A DNA stretch of 64,000 bases from NCBI RefSeq assembly GCF_900113735.1, contig NZ_FOQM01000040.1:1-64000 (forward strand). Direction: 5' to 3'. Both the position numbers and the translations under genes were made by a program. The DNA is from Bradyrhizobium sp. Gha. Its GTDB lineage: Bacteria > Pseudomonadota > Alphaproteobacteria > Rhizobiales > Xanthobacteraceae. Positions 44,101-53,365 of the stretch are shown piece after piece (position 1 is the stretch's first letter; every line of letters begins with the position of its first letter). The notes under the pieces are model-generated. The model was not told where the DNA came from. It saw only the letters and a list, made by a program, of their open reading frames with translations, and did no database searches.

Positions 44101-44722
44101 CATTGCACGCGCCGGACGCCGCTCACTGCTGGAGCTGGCGGCCGAAGTGAGCCGCGCCGTCGACGAGGCCTTGGCCATGACGCCGGGCTCGATCAACGCC
44201 ACCCTTCAAGATGCGCCGCGGATCGCGCAGGTAATCCCCGCTCCGATGCCTGTTCCGGCACAAGAAGCGGCCAGCGTTATCGCTGCAGGATCGGAACCTC
44301 CGGACAGCACCACCACTGATCTCATCGTGAACTTGGCCAAGGAGTGCCAGGCCCGCGCTCTGGATGGCATGAAAACTGGTGCTCACGCTGCGCTGGATTT
44401 CGCCAATGACCTCGCGAAGGACCTCGCCAAGCGGCGGCTTGATGGTACGACATCGGATGCCAGTGGACCCAGCGCCACGGAAAGCCACCTGATAGGGGCG
44501 ATGGGAACGGCAGCTGAGTGTCGCATAGTCGTGCTCGAACTGATGAAAATCAATGCGGGCGCCACCTTGGAATATGCCTGGGAATTGGGCCGTGCGAGAA
44601 CGCTGGCGGAGTTGGTCGAGCTGTCGAGTACGCATGCGCGAAAGCAATGTGAGTTGGTCCTGAAGCAAACCGAGTTGCTGAAATCGGTTGCTCAGAACAT
44701 GACGAAGCCCGGGACCAGATAG
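44063..44722 (+). CDS. Phasin-family protein overlapping the ParA ATPase gene
   Basis: A 219-residue protein. The C-terminal half carries a phasin signature: LELMKINAGATLEYAWELGR, RTLAELVELSSTHARKQCEL and VLKQTELLKSVAQNM, amphipathic helices that coat polyhydroxyalkanoate granules. A similar weaker stretch lies at about 85-125 (LIVNLAKECQARALDGMKTG, ALDFANDLAKD). The N-terminal 40 residues are basic (GKPRSRQPADIARAGRRSLL), possibly a DNA- or ATPase-contact region. The start ATG 44063 has GTGGAG four bases away; ATG 44069 (ten bases) is equally possible. Co-translation with the ParA is implied by the overlap. Confidence 0.8.
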   Translation: MIMGKPRSRQPADIARAGRRSLLELAAEVSRAVDEALAMTPGSINATLQDAPRIAQVIPAPMPVPAQEAASVIAAGSEPPDSTTTDLIVNLAKECQARALDGMKTGAHAALDFANDLAKDLAKRRLDGTTSDASGPSATESHLIGAMGTAAECRIVVLELMKINAGATLEYAWELGRARTLAELVELSSTHARKQCELVLKQTELLKSVAQNMTKPGTR

Positions 44723-45047
44723 CACCGCGCCACTGCCGTCATCGCGCTCGGGATCTGCGCGGGACAACCAGGGCGAGGCCAAGATCGATCGCGAGCGCCA
44801 GCACCACGGCGCCGCCACCGAGGGCGAACAAGACGAGATAGTCGCCGCCGGTCTGCGCGTGAATCCTGGAGAAGCCGGGTCTCGGAGTGCGCTGAACGTC
44901 GCGGCGGTGTCGCGACCGCCAATGCGCTGTTTTGCGTATACGGCCACCGGGCTGAATCGGACATCCTCGCGGAACGGTTAACGCCTGATTAACGGATGTG
45001 TCCTAGCCTGTTTCGGCCGGGTTACTCGCAAGGCCGAGGTGAGCCCA
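44723..45047. other. Spacer with a possible unstarted membrane-helix ORF
   Basis: About 325 bases. On the minus strand a frame ending at 44739 reads GGDYLVLFALGGGAVVLALA, then IDLGLALVVPRRSRAR, a good membrane helix with a basic end, but there is no usable start codon in frame, so it may be the end of a decayed gene. Nothing else is seen. Confidence 0.35.
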
Positions 45048-45203
45048 ATGGAAGCCCAGAAGATTGCGGTCGACGCCGTCGTCGCGCTGACCGATTGCGA
45101 TCGCGACGCCGTCATAGCCTTCATTCGCCAACTCTATCTCGCTGGCGTTACGGACCCCAAGCGCCTGACTTTCAAGGGTCTCCAGGCACTGTCCCGGGCC
45201 TGA
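45048..45203 (+). CDS. Small hypothetical protein, 51 residues
   Basis: Too short for common cutoffs, but it has GAGGTG six bases upstream of ATG 45048, and a balanced composition: MEAQKIAVDAVVALTDCDRD, then AVIAFIRQLYLAGVTDPKRL, ending TFKGLQALSRA. It is predicted all-helical and soluble. No family is recognised. It lies between the phasin and an NTF2-like gene, same direction. Confidence 0.6.
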   Translation: MEAQKIAVDAVVALTDCDRDAVIAFIRQLYLAGVTDPKRLTFKGLQALSRA

Positions 45204-45281
45204 CTGAACACACGCGGGTGTTATCGTGTTTTCGGCGCTGAAGTGAGCGACACACACCAGCCGCCAAACCTGGAGCAGGCA

Positions 45282-45740
45282 ATGGGCCCGTTGCCAATTG
45301 CGAACACCGAGATTGTCCAATTCTTCCGCGAGTGGTTGGATGCCTTTGCTGGCTATGTCCGCGAGGTCGATTATGCTTCGGCGCGGCCGCTCTTCCATCC
45401 GGATGTGCTGGCCTTCGGCACGCATAACGACGTCATCCCGGGCCTGGACCAATGGGTCACCACGCAATGGGACAACGTCTGGCCCAAGACGACCGACTTC
45501 CGCTTCCTGCTTGATCAGATCTCGGTTCTGGGATCGCCTGACGGCGCGATGGCGGCCGTGATCGCCCCCTGGACGAGCACTGGCTATCACCCCGACGGCA
45601 GCGCATTTCCTCGCCCGGGCCGGGCGACCATGATCTTTTCGAGGAATGCCGTTGGTTGGCTGTGCGTGCACTCGCACATGTCGCTCAATCGCGGTGTGCC
45701 GCAGGCGAGCCACGCCAATCGGCCGGTGAAGGCCCGGTAG
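45282..45740 (+). CDS. NTF2-like/SnoaL-type protein
   Basis: A 152-residue protein of the nuclear-transport-factor-2-like cone fold: EIVQFFREWLDAFAGYVREV, FHPDVLAFGTHNDVIPGLDQ, QWDNVWPKTTDFRFLLDQIS and WLCVHSHMSLNRGVP. Such domains bind small hydrophobic ligands or act as isomerases/hydrolases. I chose ATG 45282 because GGAG lies six bases before it; the frame extends to a GTG at 45243 without a good site. Its role here is unknown. Confidence 0.8.
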   Translation: MGPLPIANTEIVQFFREWLDAFAGYVREVDYASARPLFHPDVLAFGTHNDVIPGLDQWVTTQWDNVWPKTTDFRFLLDQISVLGSPDGAMAAVIAPWTSTGYHPDGSAFPRPGRATMIFSRNAVGWLCVHSHMSLNRGVPQASHANRPVKAR

Positions 45741-45878
45741 TACTGCGGCCACGCCGGCTCTGCCGGCCGACTAAAGTGTTAGCCGCTCCCTGGAACCCTT
45801 GGAACCCGATATCGTTGGTTCCGCAACGAATAACCGATGAAAAACGCGCAACCGGGGGCCTGTCCGGGAGACATTCCC

Positions 45879-47219
45879 ATGGCAACACTCGGCTTCGACG
45901 TCACCCGACTCACGGCATCCGAGCATCAGCTCCAGCTTCGTCGCGCCGTGATCGCCTCCACGATCGGGACTGCGATCGAGTGGTACGATTTTTTTCTCTA
46001 TAGCACCGTCACGGGCCTGGTTTTCGCAAAGCTGTTCTTTCCGCACTCCGATCCCTGGGTCGGCACGCTAGAGGCGTTTGCGATCTATGCGGTCGGCTTC
46101 GTCGCGCGCCCAATCGGCGCGGCAATCTTTGGGCACTATGGCGACCGCATCGGACGGAAATCGACGCTGATCGCGACGCTGCTCCTGATGGGACTGGCAA
46201 CCGCCGCAGTGGCCGTGGTGCCGACCTATGCCAGCATCGGCATCTGGGGCGCGGTGATCCTGACCGTGCTCCGATTCATTCAGGGCGTCGGCGTCGGCGG
46301 CGAGTGGGGTGGCTCGGTGCTGATGTCGATGGAATGGGCCCGCAACGACCAATCCCGAGGATTGGTCGCATCATGGCCGCAATTCGGCGTGCCCTGCGGC
46401 CTGTTTCTGGCCAATCTCGCCGTGCTGGCGTTCAGCCAGATGGCGGGCGATCAGTTCCTGGCGTGGGGCTGGCGCATTCCGTTTGCGCTCAGCATCATCC
46501 TGGTCGGTGTCGGCCTGTACATCCGGCTCGGCATTCTCGAAACGCCTGTGTTCTCAAAGCTCGTGGCTGAACGTCAGGTCGACCGCACGCCGATGCTGAC
46601 CGTGATCCGGGAATACCCGAAGGAGATTCTTCTGTCGGCCTTCGCCCGCATGTCTGAGCAGGCGCCGTTCTACATCTTCACCGCCTTCGTGTTCTCCTAT
46701 GGCATCGGTACCCTGCACGTTTCGCGCGACTTCCTGCTGACCGCGGTGCTCTCGGCCTCGGTACTGTCGTTCGTATCGATCCCGCTGTGCGGGCACATCT
46801 CCGATCAGATCGGCCGCAAGAACATGTATATGCTCGGCGCTGCCGCGACGGGCATCTTCGGCTTCATCTATTTCGCGATGCTCAATACCGGCTCGCTGAG
46901 CATCATCTTCCTGGCAATCGTTCTGTCGCTGATTCCGCACGACATGCAGTACGGGCCGCAAGCCGCCTTGATCGCCGAGAGCTTTACCGGACGCCTTCGC
47001 TACAGCGGCTCCTCGCTCGGCTATCAACTCGCATCGGTGATCGCCGGCGGTCCCGCGCCGCTGATCGCCACCTGGCTGTTCGGCAAGTTCCAGTCGGCGA
47101 CCGCCATTGCCGTCTACATCGCGATTTGCGCAGTCATGACGCTGGTCGCGACCGCCATGATGACCGACTACACCGGGAAGGACATCAACACAGCGGGCGC
47201 GCACGAGCGGCGAAGTTGA
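45879..47219 (+). CDS. MFS metabolite:proton symporter (ProP/KgtP/shikimate type)
   Basis: A 446-residue, 12-helix transporter. Family signs: RRAVIASTIGTAIEWYDFFL at the start (the xTxxEWYDFF motif of metabolite:H+ symporters), GHYGDRIGRKSTLIATLLLM (loop 2-3 MFS motif), RFIQGVGVGGEWGGSVLMSM, and a second-half CGHISDQIGRKNMYMLGAAA. It imports an organic acid or osmolyte with H+. ATG 45879 is preferred (GGGAGA upstream); the frame begins 14 codons earlier. A strong terminator follows. Confidence 0.92.
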   Translation: MATLGFDVTRLTASEHQLQLRRAVIASTIGTAIEWYDFFLYSTVTGLVFAKLFFPHSDPWVGTLEAFAIYAVGFVARPIGAAIFGHYGDRIGRKSTLIATLLLMGLATAAVAVVPTYASIGIWGAVILTVLRFIQGVGVGGEWGGSVLMSMEWARNDQSRGLVASWPQFGVPCGLFLANLAVLAFSQMAGDQFLAWGWRIPFALSIILVGVGLYIRLGILETPVFSKLVAERQVDRTPMLTVIREYPKEILLSAFARMSEQAPFYIFTAFVFSYGIGTLHVSRDFLLTAVLSASVLSFVSIPLCGHISDQIGRKNMYMLGAAATGIFGFIYFAMLNTGSLSIIFLAIVLSLIPHDMQYGPQAALIAESFTGRLRYSGSSLGYQLASVIAGGPAPLIATWLFGKFQSATAIAVYIAICAVMTLVATAMMTDYTGKDINTAGAHERRS

Positions 47220-47226
47220 GAGCACA

Positions 47227-47255
47227 AAAGCCCCGGACGCGATGTCCGGGGCTTT
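47227..47255. terminator. Terminator between the convergent MFS and FAH-family genes
   Basis: AAAGCCCCGGAC-GCGAT-GTCCGGGGCTTT (47227-47255), a perfect 12-bp stem flanked by A and T runs, so it can work in both directions. Confidence 0.92.
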
Positions 47256-47282
47256 GCTTGTCCCGTGATCTCGAGATCAGCC

Positions 47283-47984
47283 TTACTCCGGCTGCCCGAT
47301 CGAGACCTTCAGCGTGCCGACGCCGTCGACGCCGCATTCGAGCTGGTCGCCGGGCTGGAGCTGCGACACGCCAGCCGGCGTGCCCGTCATGATGATGTCG
47401 CCGGCGGCAAGCTTCACCTGTTGCGAGAGCTGCCAGATGATCTCGGGCACGTTCCAGATCAGCTCCGTCAGATCGCCCTTCTGAGCTTCCTTGCCGTTGA
47501 CCGTGAGCCAGATCTTGCCCTTGGCGGGATGGCCGATCTTCGAAGCGGGCTGCACGGCAGAGCAGGGCGCTGAGCCGTCGAACGACTTGCCGACCTCCCA
47601 GGGACGCTCCTTCTTGCGCGAGGCGATCTGGAGGTCGCGGCGGGTCAGGTCGATGCCGACGGCATAGCCGTAGACGTGGTCGAGCGCCTTGTCGGCGGGG
47701 ATGTTCAGCCCGCCGCTCTTCATCGCCACGATCAGCTCGACCTCATGATGCAGATCCTTGGTCAGCGGCGGATAGGGGATGGTCGCGCCGTCAGGCACCA
47801 GCATGTCGGCGTGCTTGGCGAAGAAGAACGGCGGCGCGCGCTCGTCATTGCCCATCTCGCGGATATGTTCGAGATAATTGCGACCGACGCACCAGATGCG
47901 GCGTACCGGATAACGGCCACTCTCGCCGACGACGGGGAGCGAAGCCTGAGGGGGAAGCGGGATGACGTAGGAGGCGGCGTTCAT
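47283..47984 (-). CDS. Fumarylacetoacetate hydrolase family enzyme
   Basis: A 233-residue protein of the FAH fold, which cleaves C-C bonds or isomerises/decarboxylates keto-acids in aromatic catabolism. Motifs: RIWCVGRNYLEHIREMG, FFAKHADMLVPDGATIPYPP, LHHEVELIVAMKSGG (metal ligands His-x-Glu-x-Glu), DLTRRDLQIASRKKERPWEV and IIMTGTPAGVSQLQPGDQLE. Its length equals the short YcgM-type group. Probably a monogenic unit; the exact substrate is unknown. Confidence 0.9.
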   Translation of the reverse strand: MNAASYVIPLPPQASLPVVGESGRYPVRRIWCVGRNYLEHIREMGNDERAPPFFFAKHADMLVPDGATIPYPPLTKDLHHEVELIVAMKSGGLNIPADKALDHVYGYAVGIDLTRRDLQIASRKKERPWEVGKSFDGSAPCSAVQPASKIGHPAKGKIWLTVNGKEAQKGDLTELIWNVPEIIWQLSQQVKLAAGDIIMTGTPAGVSQLQPGDQLECGVDGVGTLKVSIGQPE

Positions 47985-48019
47985 GAAGAAGTCTCGCTGC
48001 TCTTGGGGTGGAGGGAATT

Positions 48020-49822
48020 CTATGCGGTTGCGCTGATCGGCGCCAGCGCCCCGGCATCGTAATGCTGCAGGCGGAAGAACGACGCGTAGCGGCCGCCGCG
48101 GCGCAGCAACTCGTCGTGCCGACCCTGCTCGACAATCTCGCCGCCCTCGACCACCACGATAGCGTCGGCGTGCATGATGGTGTGCAGGCGGTGCGCGATC
48201 ACGAGGGTTGTGCGGTTGTGGCAGAGATGCTCGATCGCCTCCTGCACCTGCCGCTCGGACTCCGAGTCGAGCGCGGCGGTGGCTTCGTCCAGCAGGATGA
48301 TGGGTGCGTTCTTGATCAGCGCGCGGGCGACAGCAATGCGCTGGCGCTGGCCGCCGGAGAGCTGCGTGCCGTGCTCGCCGACCGGCGTATCGTAGCCGAG
48401 CGGGAAGCCCATGATGAAATCATGCGCGCAAGCGGCCTTCGCCGCCTCGATGATCTCGCCCTCACTCGCGCCCGGCTTGCCGAAGGCGATGTTGTTGCGG
48501 ATGGTGTCGCGGAACAGATAGACGTCCTGGCCGACATAGGCGGTCTGTGCCCGCAGCGATTTGCGCGAGATCGTGCCGATCGACTGGCCGTCGATCACGA
48601 TGTCGCCTTGCGTCAGCTCGTAGAAGCGCAAGAGCAGCGCCAGCACGGTCGACTTGCCGCCGCCGGAGGGGCCGACCAGCGCCGTGACCTTGCCGGGTTC
48701 GGCAACGAAGCTCATGCGGTTGAGCACGGTCTCGTTGGTGCGGTAGGCGAAGCTCACGTCGCGGAACTCGATCCGCGCGTCGGACAGCTTCAGTGCGGGC
48801 CTGTCGTCGTCGGATCGCTCGCTCGCGGGGCTGTCGACGACTTCGAGCAGCATGCGCGCGCCGACCAGCTGGCTGTTGAGATCGATGTTGAGCCGCGCCA
48901 GCCGCTTGGCCGGCTCGGTCGCCATCAGGAAGGCGGTCATGAAGGAGAAGAACGCGCCGGGCGTGGCGTTGAGCGCGACAACGCTGTAGCCGCCATAGAG
49001 CAGGCAGCCGGCAACGGCGAAGCCGCCGAGCATCTCCATCAGCGGGTTGGAGCGGTTGGCGACACGGGCCATCTTGTTGGCGTTGCGCTCGACGATCGCG
49101 ATGTTCTCGTCGATGCGGCTCTGCATGGCGTCTTCGAGCGTGAACGCCTTCACCGTACGGATACCCTGCAGGGATTCCTGCATCGTCTCCAGGATGTCGG
49201 CGGTACCGGTGAACTGATTGTGGGCGAGACCCTTGATGCGCTTGACCAGCTTGCGCAGCACCAGCATCGCCGGCGGCACCGCGACGAGGCCGATCAGCGA
49301 CATCAGCGGATCCTGCCACACCATGACGCCGATCATGGCGAGCAGCATCATGAGGTCGCGCCCGACGGCGTTGACCAGCATATTGAGGACGTCGGTGATG
49401 GATTTCGCACCAGCAGTCAGCCGCGCCAGAAATTCGGACGAATGCCGCTCGGAGAAGAAGCCGACGCTCTCGCGCATCAGCTTGGCGAACAGCTGGCGCT
49501 GGTTGGTGGCGAGGATGGCGTTGCTGATCTTGGTCATGATCACCATGTGGCCGTAGGTCGCCACGCCCTTGATGAAGAGCAGGATCACCGTGATGCCCGA
49601 GAACATCGCGATCCCCGGGATGTTCTTGTCGACATAGGCCTGGTTGATGACCTGGCCGAGCACGTAGGTCGCGCCGGCGGTTGAGCCTGCGGCAGCCGCC
49701 ATCAGCGCAAAGGCAACGAGGTAGCGCCGCCAGTAGACGACCCCCTGTTCCATGACCAGGCGGCGAATCAGAATCGCTGCCGCATAGGGATCGTCGGTGA
49801 TCTTCTTTGGAAACTGGGCCAT
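48020..49822 (-). CDS. MsbA-like ABC exporter (lipid A-core flippase candidate)
   Basis: A 600-residue half-transporter with an N-terminal six-helix membrane domain (about 30-330) and a C-terminal ATPase. Walker A GPSGGGKST, TAYVGQDVYLFRDTIRNNIA (Q loop), LSGGQRQRIAVARALIKNA (signature), IILLDEATAALDSES (Walker B) and VIAHRLHTIMHADAI (switch). The layout and neighbours (galE, lpcC, waaF, hld genes) point to MsbA, which flips core-lipid A across the inner membrane. Lipid versus drug export cannot be separated by sequence alone. Confidence 0.85.
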   Translation of the reverse strand: MAQFPKKITDDPYAAAILIRRLVMEQGVVYWRRYLVAFALMAAAAGSTAGATYVLGQVINQAYVDKNIPGIAMFSGITVILLFIKGVATYGHMVIMTKISNAILATNQRQLFAKLMRESVGFFSERHSSEFLARLTAGAKSITDVLNMLVNAVGRDLMMLLAMIGVMVWQDPLMSLIGLVAVPPAMLVLRKLVKRIKGLAHNQFTGTADILETMQESLQGIRTVKAFTLEDAMQSRIDENIAIVERNANKMARVANRSNPLMEMLGGFAVAGCLLYGGYSVVALNATPGAFFSFMTAFLMATEPAKRLARLNIDLNSQLVGARMLLEVVDSPASERSDDDRPALKLSDARIEFRDVSFAYRTNETVLNRMSFVAEPGKVTALVGPSGGGKSTVLALLLRFYELTQGDIVIDGQSIGTISRKSLRAQTAYVGQDVYLFRDTIRNNIAFGKPGASEGEIIEAAKAACAHDFIMGFPLGYDTPVGEHGTQLSGGQRQRIAVARALIKNAPIILLDEATAALDSESERQVQEAIEHLCHNRTTLVIAHRLHTIMHADAIVVVEGGEIVEQGRHDELLRRGGRYASFFRLQHYDAGALAPISATA

Positions 49823-49941
49823 CCGGGGTCCATTGACGGCCAGGGCGAAAAGCCTGCCCGCGCGTCAGGGATCGAAGGGCCTCTGTGCCCGCTAAAGCTC
49901 CGGTTTTCAAGCCCAATTAAGGGCTTGCGCTTGGGGCGATT

Positions 49942-50955
49942 CTAGGCGGAGGCGGCGTGGCGGAGCTCGCCGTGGCGCTCGCGGAACAGCTTGTCCTCCC
50001 AGGCCAGGGCGTGGGCCGCGATGGTCTCGAGGTCCTCGTATTGCGGCCTCCAGTCGAGCAGGCCGCGGATGCGGCTGGTGTCGGCGATCATGGTCATGAT
50101 GTCGCCGGGCCGGCGCGGGGCGTATTGCACGGCGAAGCTGCGGCCGGACACCCTGCGGACGGCGTCGATGGTTTCGAGCACGGAATAGCCGCGGCCATAG
50201 CCGCAATTCAGCGTGGTCGAGGCGCCGCCATTGCGCAAATAAGCCAGCGCCGAGCGATGCGCCTGCGACAGGTCCGTGACGTGGATGAAGTCGCGAATGC
50301 AGCTGCCATCCAGGGTCGGATAGTCGGTGCCGAACACGTCGATCTTGGCGCGCTGGCCGGTCGCGGCCTCCACTGCGATCTTGAGCAGATGCGTGGCGCC
50401 GACGGTGGCGAGGCCTATACGCGCCTGCGGGTCGGCACCTGCGACGTTGAAATAGCGCAGCGTCACGTACTGCATGCCGTAGGCGGCGGCGACGTCGTGC
50501 AGCATGATCTCGGTCATCAGCTTGGACGAACCATAGGGCGAGAGCGGCCGGGTCGGCGCGTGCTCGGGCACCGGCACCTGGTCCGGATTGCCGTAGACGG
50601 CGGCGGTCGAGGAGAAGATGAAGCGGCTGATGCCGCGCTTGACGGCGACGTTGAGCAGGTTGCGCGCGGTCGTGAAATTGTTGTGGTAGTAGCCGAGCGG
50701 ATTGCGCATCGAATCCGGCACGACCACGGAGCCGGCGAAATGAATGATGCTCTCGATGTTGTGCTGGGCGATCACCCCTTCGACCAGGTTCTCGTCGCCG
50801 GCATCGCCGATGAACAGCGGCACGCCTTCCGGCAAATACGCGGAGAAACCCGTGGAGAGATCGTCGATCACGACGACGTCCTCGCCGGCTTCCGCCAGCG
50901 CAAGGACCGTGTGACTTCCGATATAGCCGGCGCCGCCGGTGACTAGCACAGTCAT
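49942..50955 (-). CDS. galE: UDP-glucose 4-epimerase
   Basis: A 337-residue SDR that interconverts UDP-glucose and UDP-galactose for surface sugars. N-terminal GGAGYIGSHTVLALAEAGED (NAD site), SIIHFAGSVVVPDSM, FIFSSTAAVYGNPDQVPV, catalytic YGSSKLMTE (Tyr-x3-Lys), VTLRYFNVAGADPQARIG and RRPGDIMTMIADTSR are classical GalE. Start ATG 50955 after GTGAGATC. Divergent to lpcC. Confidence 0.95.
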   Translation of the reverse strand: MTVLVTGGAGYIGSHTVLALAEAGEDVVVIDDLSTGFSAYLPEGVPLFIGDAGDENLVEGVIAQHNIESIIHFAGSVVVPDSMRNPLGYYHNNFTTARNLLNVAVKRGISRFIFSSTAAVYGNPDQVPVPEHAPTRPLSPYGSSKLMTEIMLHDVAAAYGMQYVTLRYFNVAGADPQARIGLATVGATHLLKIAVEAATGQRAKIDVFGTDYPTLDGSCIRDFIHVTDLSQAHRSALAYLRNGGASTTLNCGYGRGYSVLETIDAVRRVSGRSFAVQYAPRRPGDIMTMIADTSRIRGLLDWRPQYEDLETIAAHALAWEDKLFRERHGELRHAASA

Positions 50956-51080
50956 GATCTCACCCGTCGTCGATCAACGCGCCAAGTTAACGTTTGCGCG
51001 GTGAAGAGGGGGTTTCGGCGCCGCTGAACTGGTCACTATGCTTAATGTTGCGTATAGGGGCTCACCGAACGGAGCATGAC

Positions 51081-52118
51081 GTGGCGAATTTCCCAGCCGA
51101 TCTGCAAGTGATCGTGCCAAATCTGCACAGGCGCTATTCCGGGGTCACTGCGACCAACCGGATGGTGGCGCCGCGGCTGGCGAAACTCTACCGCTCGGCC
51201 TGGTTTGGCTCGGACGCTCCGGAGGGGATTGCGCGATTGAGCGTCGCCGATGTCCTGAAACTATGGGGCCGCAAGATGCCGTTGATCTGGCACGCGCGCC
51301 GCAACAACGAGATGATCGCGGGCGTCCTGCTGCGCACCCTGGGCTGGCCGCTGAAACTGGTCTTCACCTCGGCAGGGCAGCGGCATCACACCTGGATCAC
51401 GCGCTGGCTGATCCGCCGCATGGACGCGATCATTGCGACATCGGACGTCTCGGCCTCGTTCCTCAAAGTCGCAGCGACGGTGATCCCGCATGGCGTCGAC
51501 ACCGACGTCTATGCGCCGCCGCCCGATCGCGCAGCCGCCTTCGCGGAAAGCGGCTTGCCCGGCCGTTACGCCATCGGCTGTTTCGGCCGCGTGCGCGCCC
51601 AGAAGGGCACCGATGTGTTCGTCGAGGCGATGTGCCGCCTCCTGCCGCGCCATCCTGATTTCACCGCCGTGATCGTCGGCCAGGTCACGGCCGAACAGAC
51701 GCCCTTTGCGAACGACCTGAAGAAGCGCATCGAAGCGGCTGGCCTGCAATCGCGCATCGTCATCACCGGCGAGCTTGCGATCGAAGACGTGCAGCGCTGG
51801 TATCAGCGGCTGACGATCTACGCCTTCACCTCGCGCAACGAAGGATTTGGCCTGACCTTGATCGAGGCGATGGCGGCCGGCAGCGCGCTGGTCGCTGCGC
51901 GTGCCGGTGCTGCCGAGCTCGTGGTCGAGGAGGGCGTGAGCGGCGTGCTGATCCCGACCGGCGACGCCGATGCGCTCGTCGCCGCCCTGGAGCCGCTGAT
52001 GCGTGACGTGGCTGCCGCGACCGCGATGGGTGAGCGCGGGCGGGCGCGCGTGCTCGCGAAGTTCAGCCTCGATGCCGAGGCGGCGCGGATCGGGGAGGTC
52101 TATCGCCCGCTGCTCTGA
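51081..52118 (+). CDS. lpcC: LpcC-like LPS core glycosyltransferase (GT4)
   Basis: A 345-residue cytoplasmic GT4 enzyme. PLIWHARRNNEMIAGVLLRT, FTSAGQRHHTWITRWLIRRM and DAIIATSDVSASFLKVAA match LpcC, the mannosyltransferase that adds the inner-core mannose in rhizobial LPS; the GT4 donor site is FGRVRAQKGTDVFVEAM and the EAMAAGSALVAARAGAAELV retaining-site motif (E-x7-E region). GTG 51081 follows GGAG at seven bases; the frame extends to 50994 with no site. The divergent waaF confirms core assembly. Confidence 0.85.
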   Translation: MANFPADLQVIVPNLHRRYSGVTATNRMVAPRLAKLYRSAWFGSDAPEGIARLSVADVLKLWGRKMPLIWHARRNNEMIAGVLLRTLGWPLKLVFTSAGQRHHTWITRWLIRRMDAIIATSDVSASFLKVAATVIPHGVDTDVYAPPPDRAAAFAESGLPGRYAIGCFGRVRAQKGTDVFVEAMCRLLPRHPDFTAVIVGQVTAEQTPFANDLKKRIEAAGLQSRIVITGELAIEDVQRWYQRLTIYAFTSRNEGFGLTLIEAMAAGSALVAARAGAAELVVEEGVSGVLIPTGDADALVAALEPLMRDVAAATAMGERGRARVLAKFSLDAEAARIGEVYRPLL

Positions 52119-52294
52119 GCGGCGCGTGCCGATCGCAAACACGAATCTCGAAAACAACCCCATGCACAGTAGCGGTGGCCGCGGAATCGATCGTTCGATG
52201 ACGCGCACCTGACGCGCCTGCGGATTTTACGAATTTTTCTTGACGCGTCGGGCAAAACACTGGCACGATGTCATCATCGGCACGGATTGGCGGC

Positions 52295-53365
52295 TCAGGT
52301 CTCAACCCGCTTTCCAACCTCACCCAGCACCCTTTCCGCAATCGCCACCACCTCGCTCGCCGCGATATCGCGCATGCAGCGGTGGTCGTTCATTTTGCAG
52401 GTCGTGCTCTGACAGGGCTGGCAGGAGAGCACGCTCTTGTCCTGCACCACGGTCGCGGCGAGGCCGTTGAGGGGGGCCCAGAGGTAGGGGCTGGTCGGGC
52501 CGAAGATGCCCATGGTGGGCGTGCCCAGCGCGGCCGCGATGTGCATCAGGCCTGAGTCGTTCGAGATCGCGACGCCGGCCGCGGCCATGGCCAGCACGCC
52601 GTTGCGCAAATCATTGCCGGTGAGGTCCCGCACCTGAGGGCCGCCGGTTGCGACGATTTCCTGCGCGAGGCCCTTTTCGGCGGGGCCGCCGACCACCCAG
52701 ACCTCCAGTCCGCGCTCGATCAGCAGGCGGGCGGCCTCCGGATACGAAGTCCAGCGTTTGGAGACCCCGACCGAGCCGGGGGCCAGCGCCACGGCGGCGC
52801 CCGCATTGAGGCCGTTGGCATGGCGCCAGCGGGTGACCTCCTCGGGCGAGACCCGCAATTGCGGCACCGGCCATTCCGGCGGCAGCGGGGCGCCATCCGG
52901 CAGGGCCAAGGCGGCATTCTCGTCGATGAATCGAGGAAGCTTGCTCTCGCCCCAGCGCCATTGGTTGATCAGCCCGAACCTGATCTCGCCGACCCAGCCG
53001 ACCCGTTCAGGGATACCGGCAAGCGTCGGCGCGATGGCTGCCTTCCAGGTGCGGGGCAGCACCAGGGCTGTACCATAGTGCCGCTCGCGCAGGAGCTTTG
53101 CCAAGCCGAACTGGCGGCGTACCGCCAGGCGGCTGCGCGGCAGGTCCCACACGATCCCGGCGCGCACGCCGGGCATGTAGTCGACCAGCGGCGCGCAAAG
53201 GGTGGTGGTGAGGAGATCGACCGGGCGGTTGGGCCAGCGCTGCTTCAGGACCCGGACGACGGTGTGATTCCGGACGAAATCGCCGATCCACATATAGGGG
53301 ACGATCAGAATCGGGCGGGTGTCGCTCCGATCTTCATATCCGATGAATTGCGAATCTTCATTCAT
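52295..53365 (-). CDS. waaF: ADP-heptose:LPS heptosyltransferase II (GT9)
   Basis: A 356-residue GT9 protein adding heptose to the inner core. GT9 motifs: IVPYMWIGDFVRNHTVVRVL, ALAPGSVGVSKRWTSYPEAA, VVGGPAEKGLAQEI and SNDSGLMHIAAALGTPTMGI, then FGPTSPYLWAPLNG; a Cys cluster CQPCQSTTCKMNDHRC near the end is typical of WaaF. The first residues (MNEDSQFIGYEDRSD) extend beyond the E. coli protein. The divergent hldD supplies its ADP-heptose. Confidence 0.9.
   Translation of the reverse strand: MNEDSQFIGYEDRSDTRPILIVPYMWIGDFVRNHTVVRVLKQRWPNRPVDLLTTTLCAPLVDYMPGVRAGIVWDLPRSRLAVRRQFGLAKLLRERHYGTALVLPRTWKAAIAPTLAGIPERVGWVGEIRFGLINQWRWGESKLPRFIDENAALALPDGAPLPPEWPVPQLRVSPEEVTRWRHANGLNAGAAVALAPGSVGVSKRWTSYPEAARLLIERGLEVWVVGGPAEKGLAQEIVATGGPQVRDLTGNDLRNGVLAMAAAGVAISNDSGLMHIAAALGTPTMGIFGPTSPYLWAPLNGLAATVVQDKSVLSCQPCQSTTCKMNDHRCMRDIAASEVVAIAERVLGEVGKRVET

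Noticed and set aside
44739..44905. Minus-strand membrane-helix frame after the phasin
   Set aside because: It has a convincing helix but no start codon in frame, so it was only noted as a possible relic.
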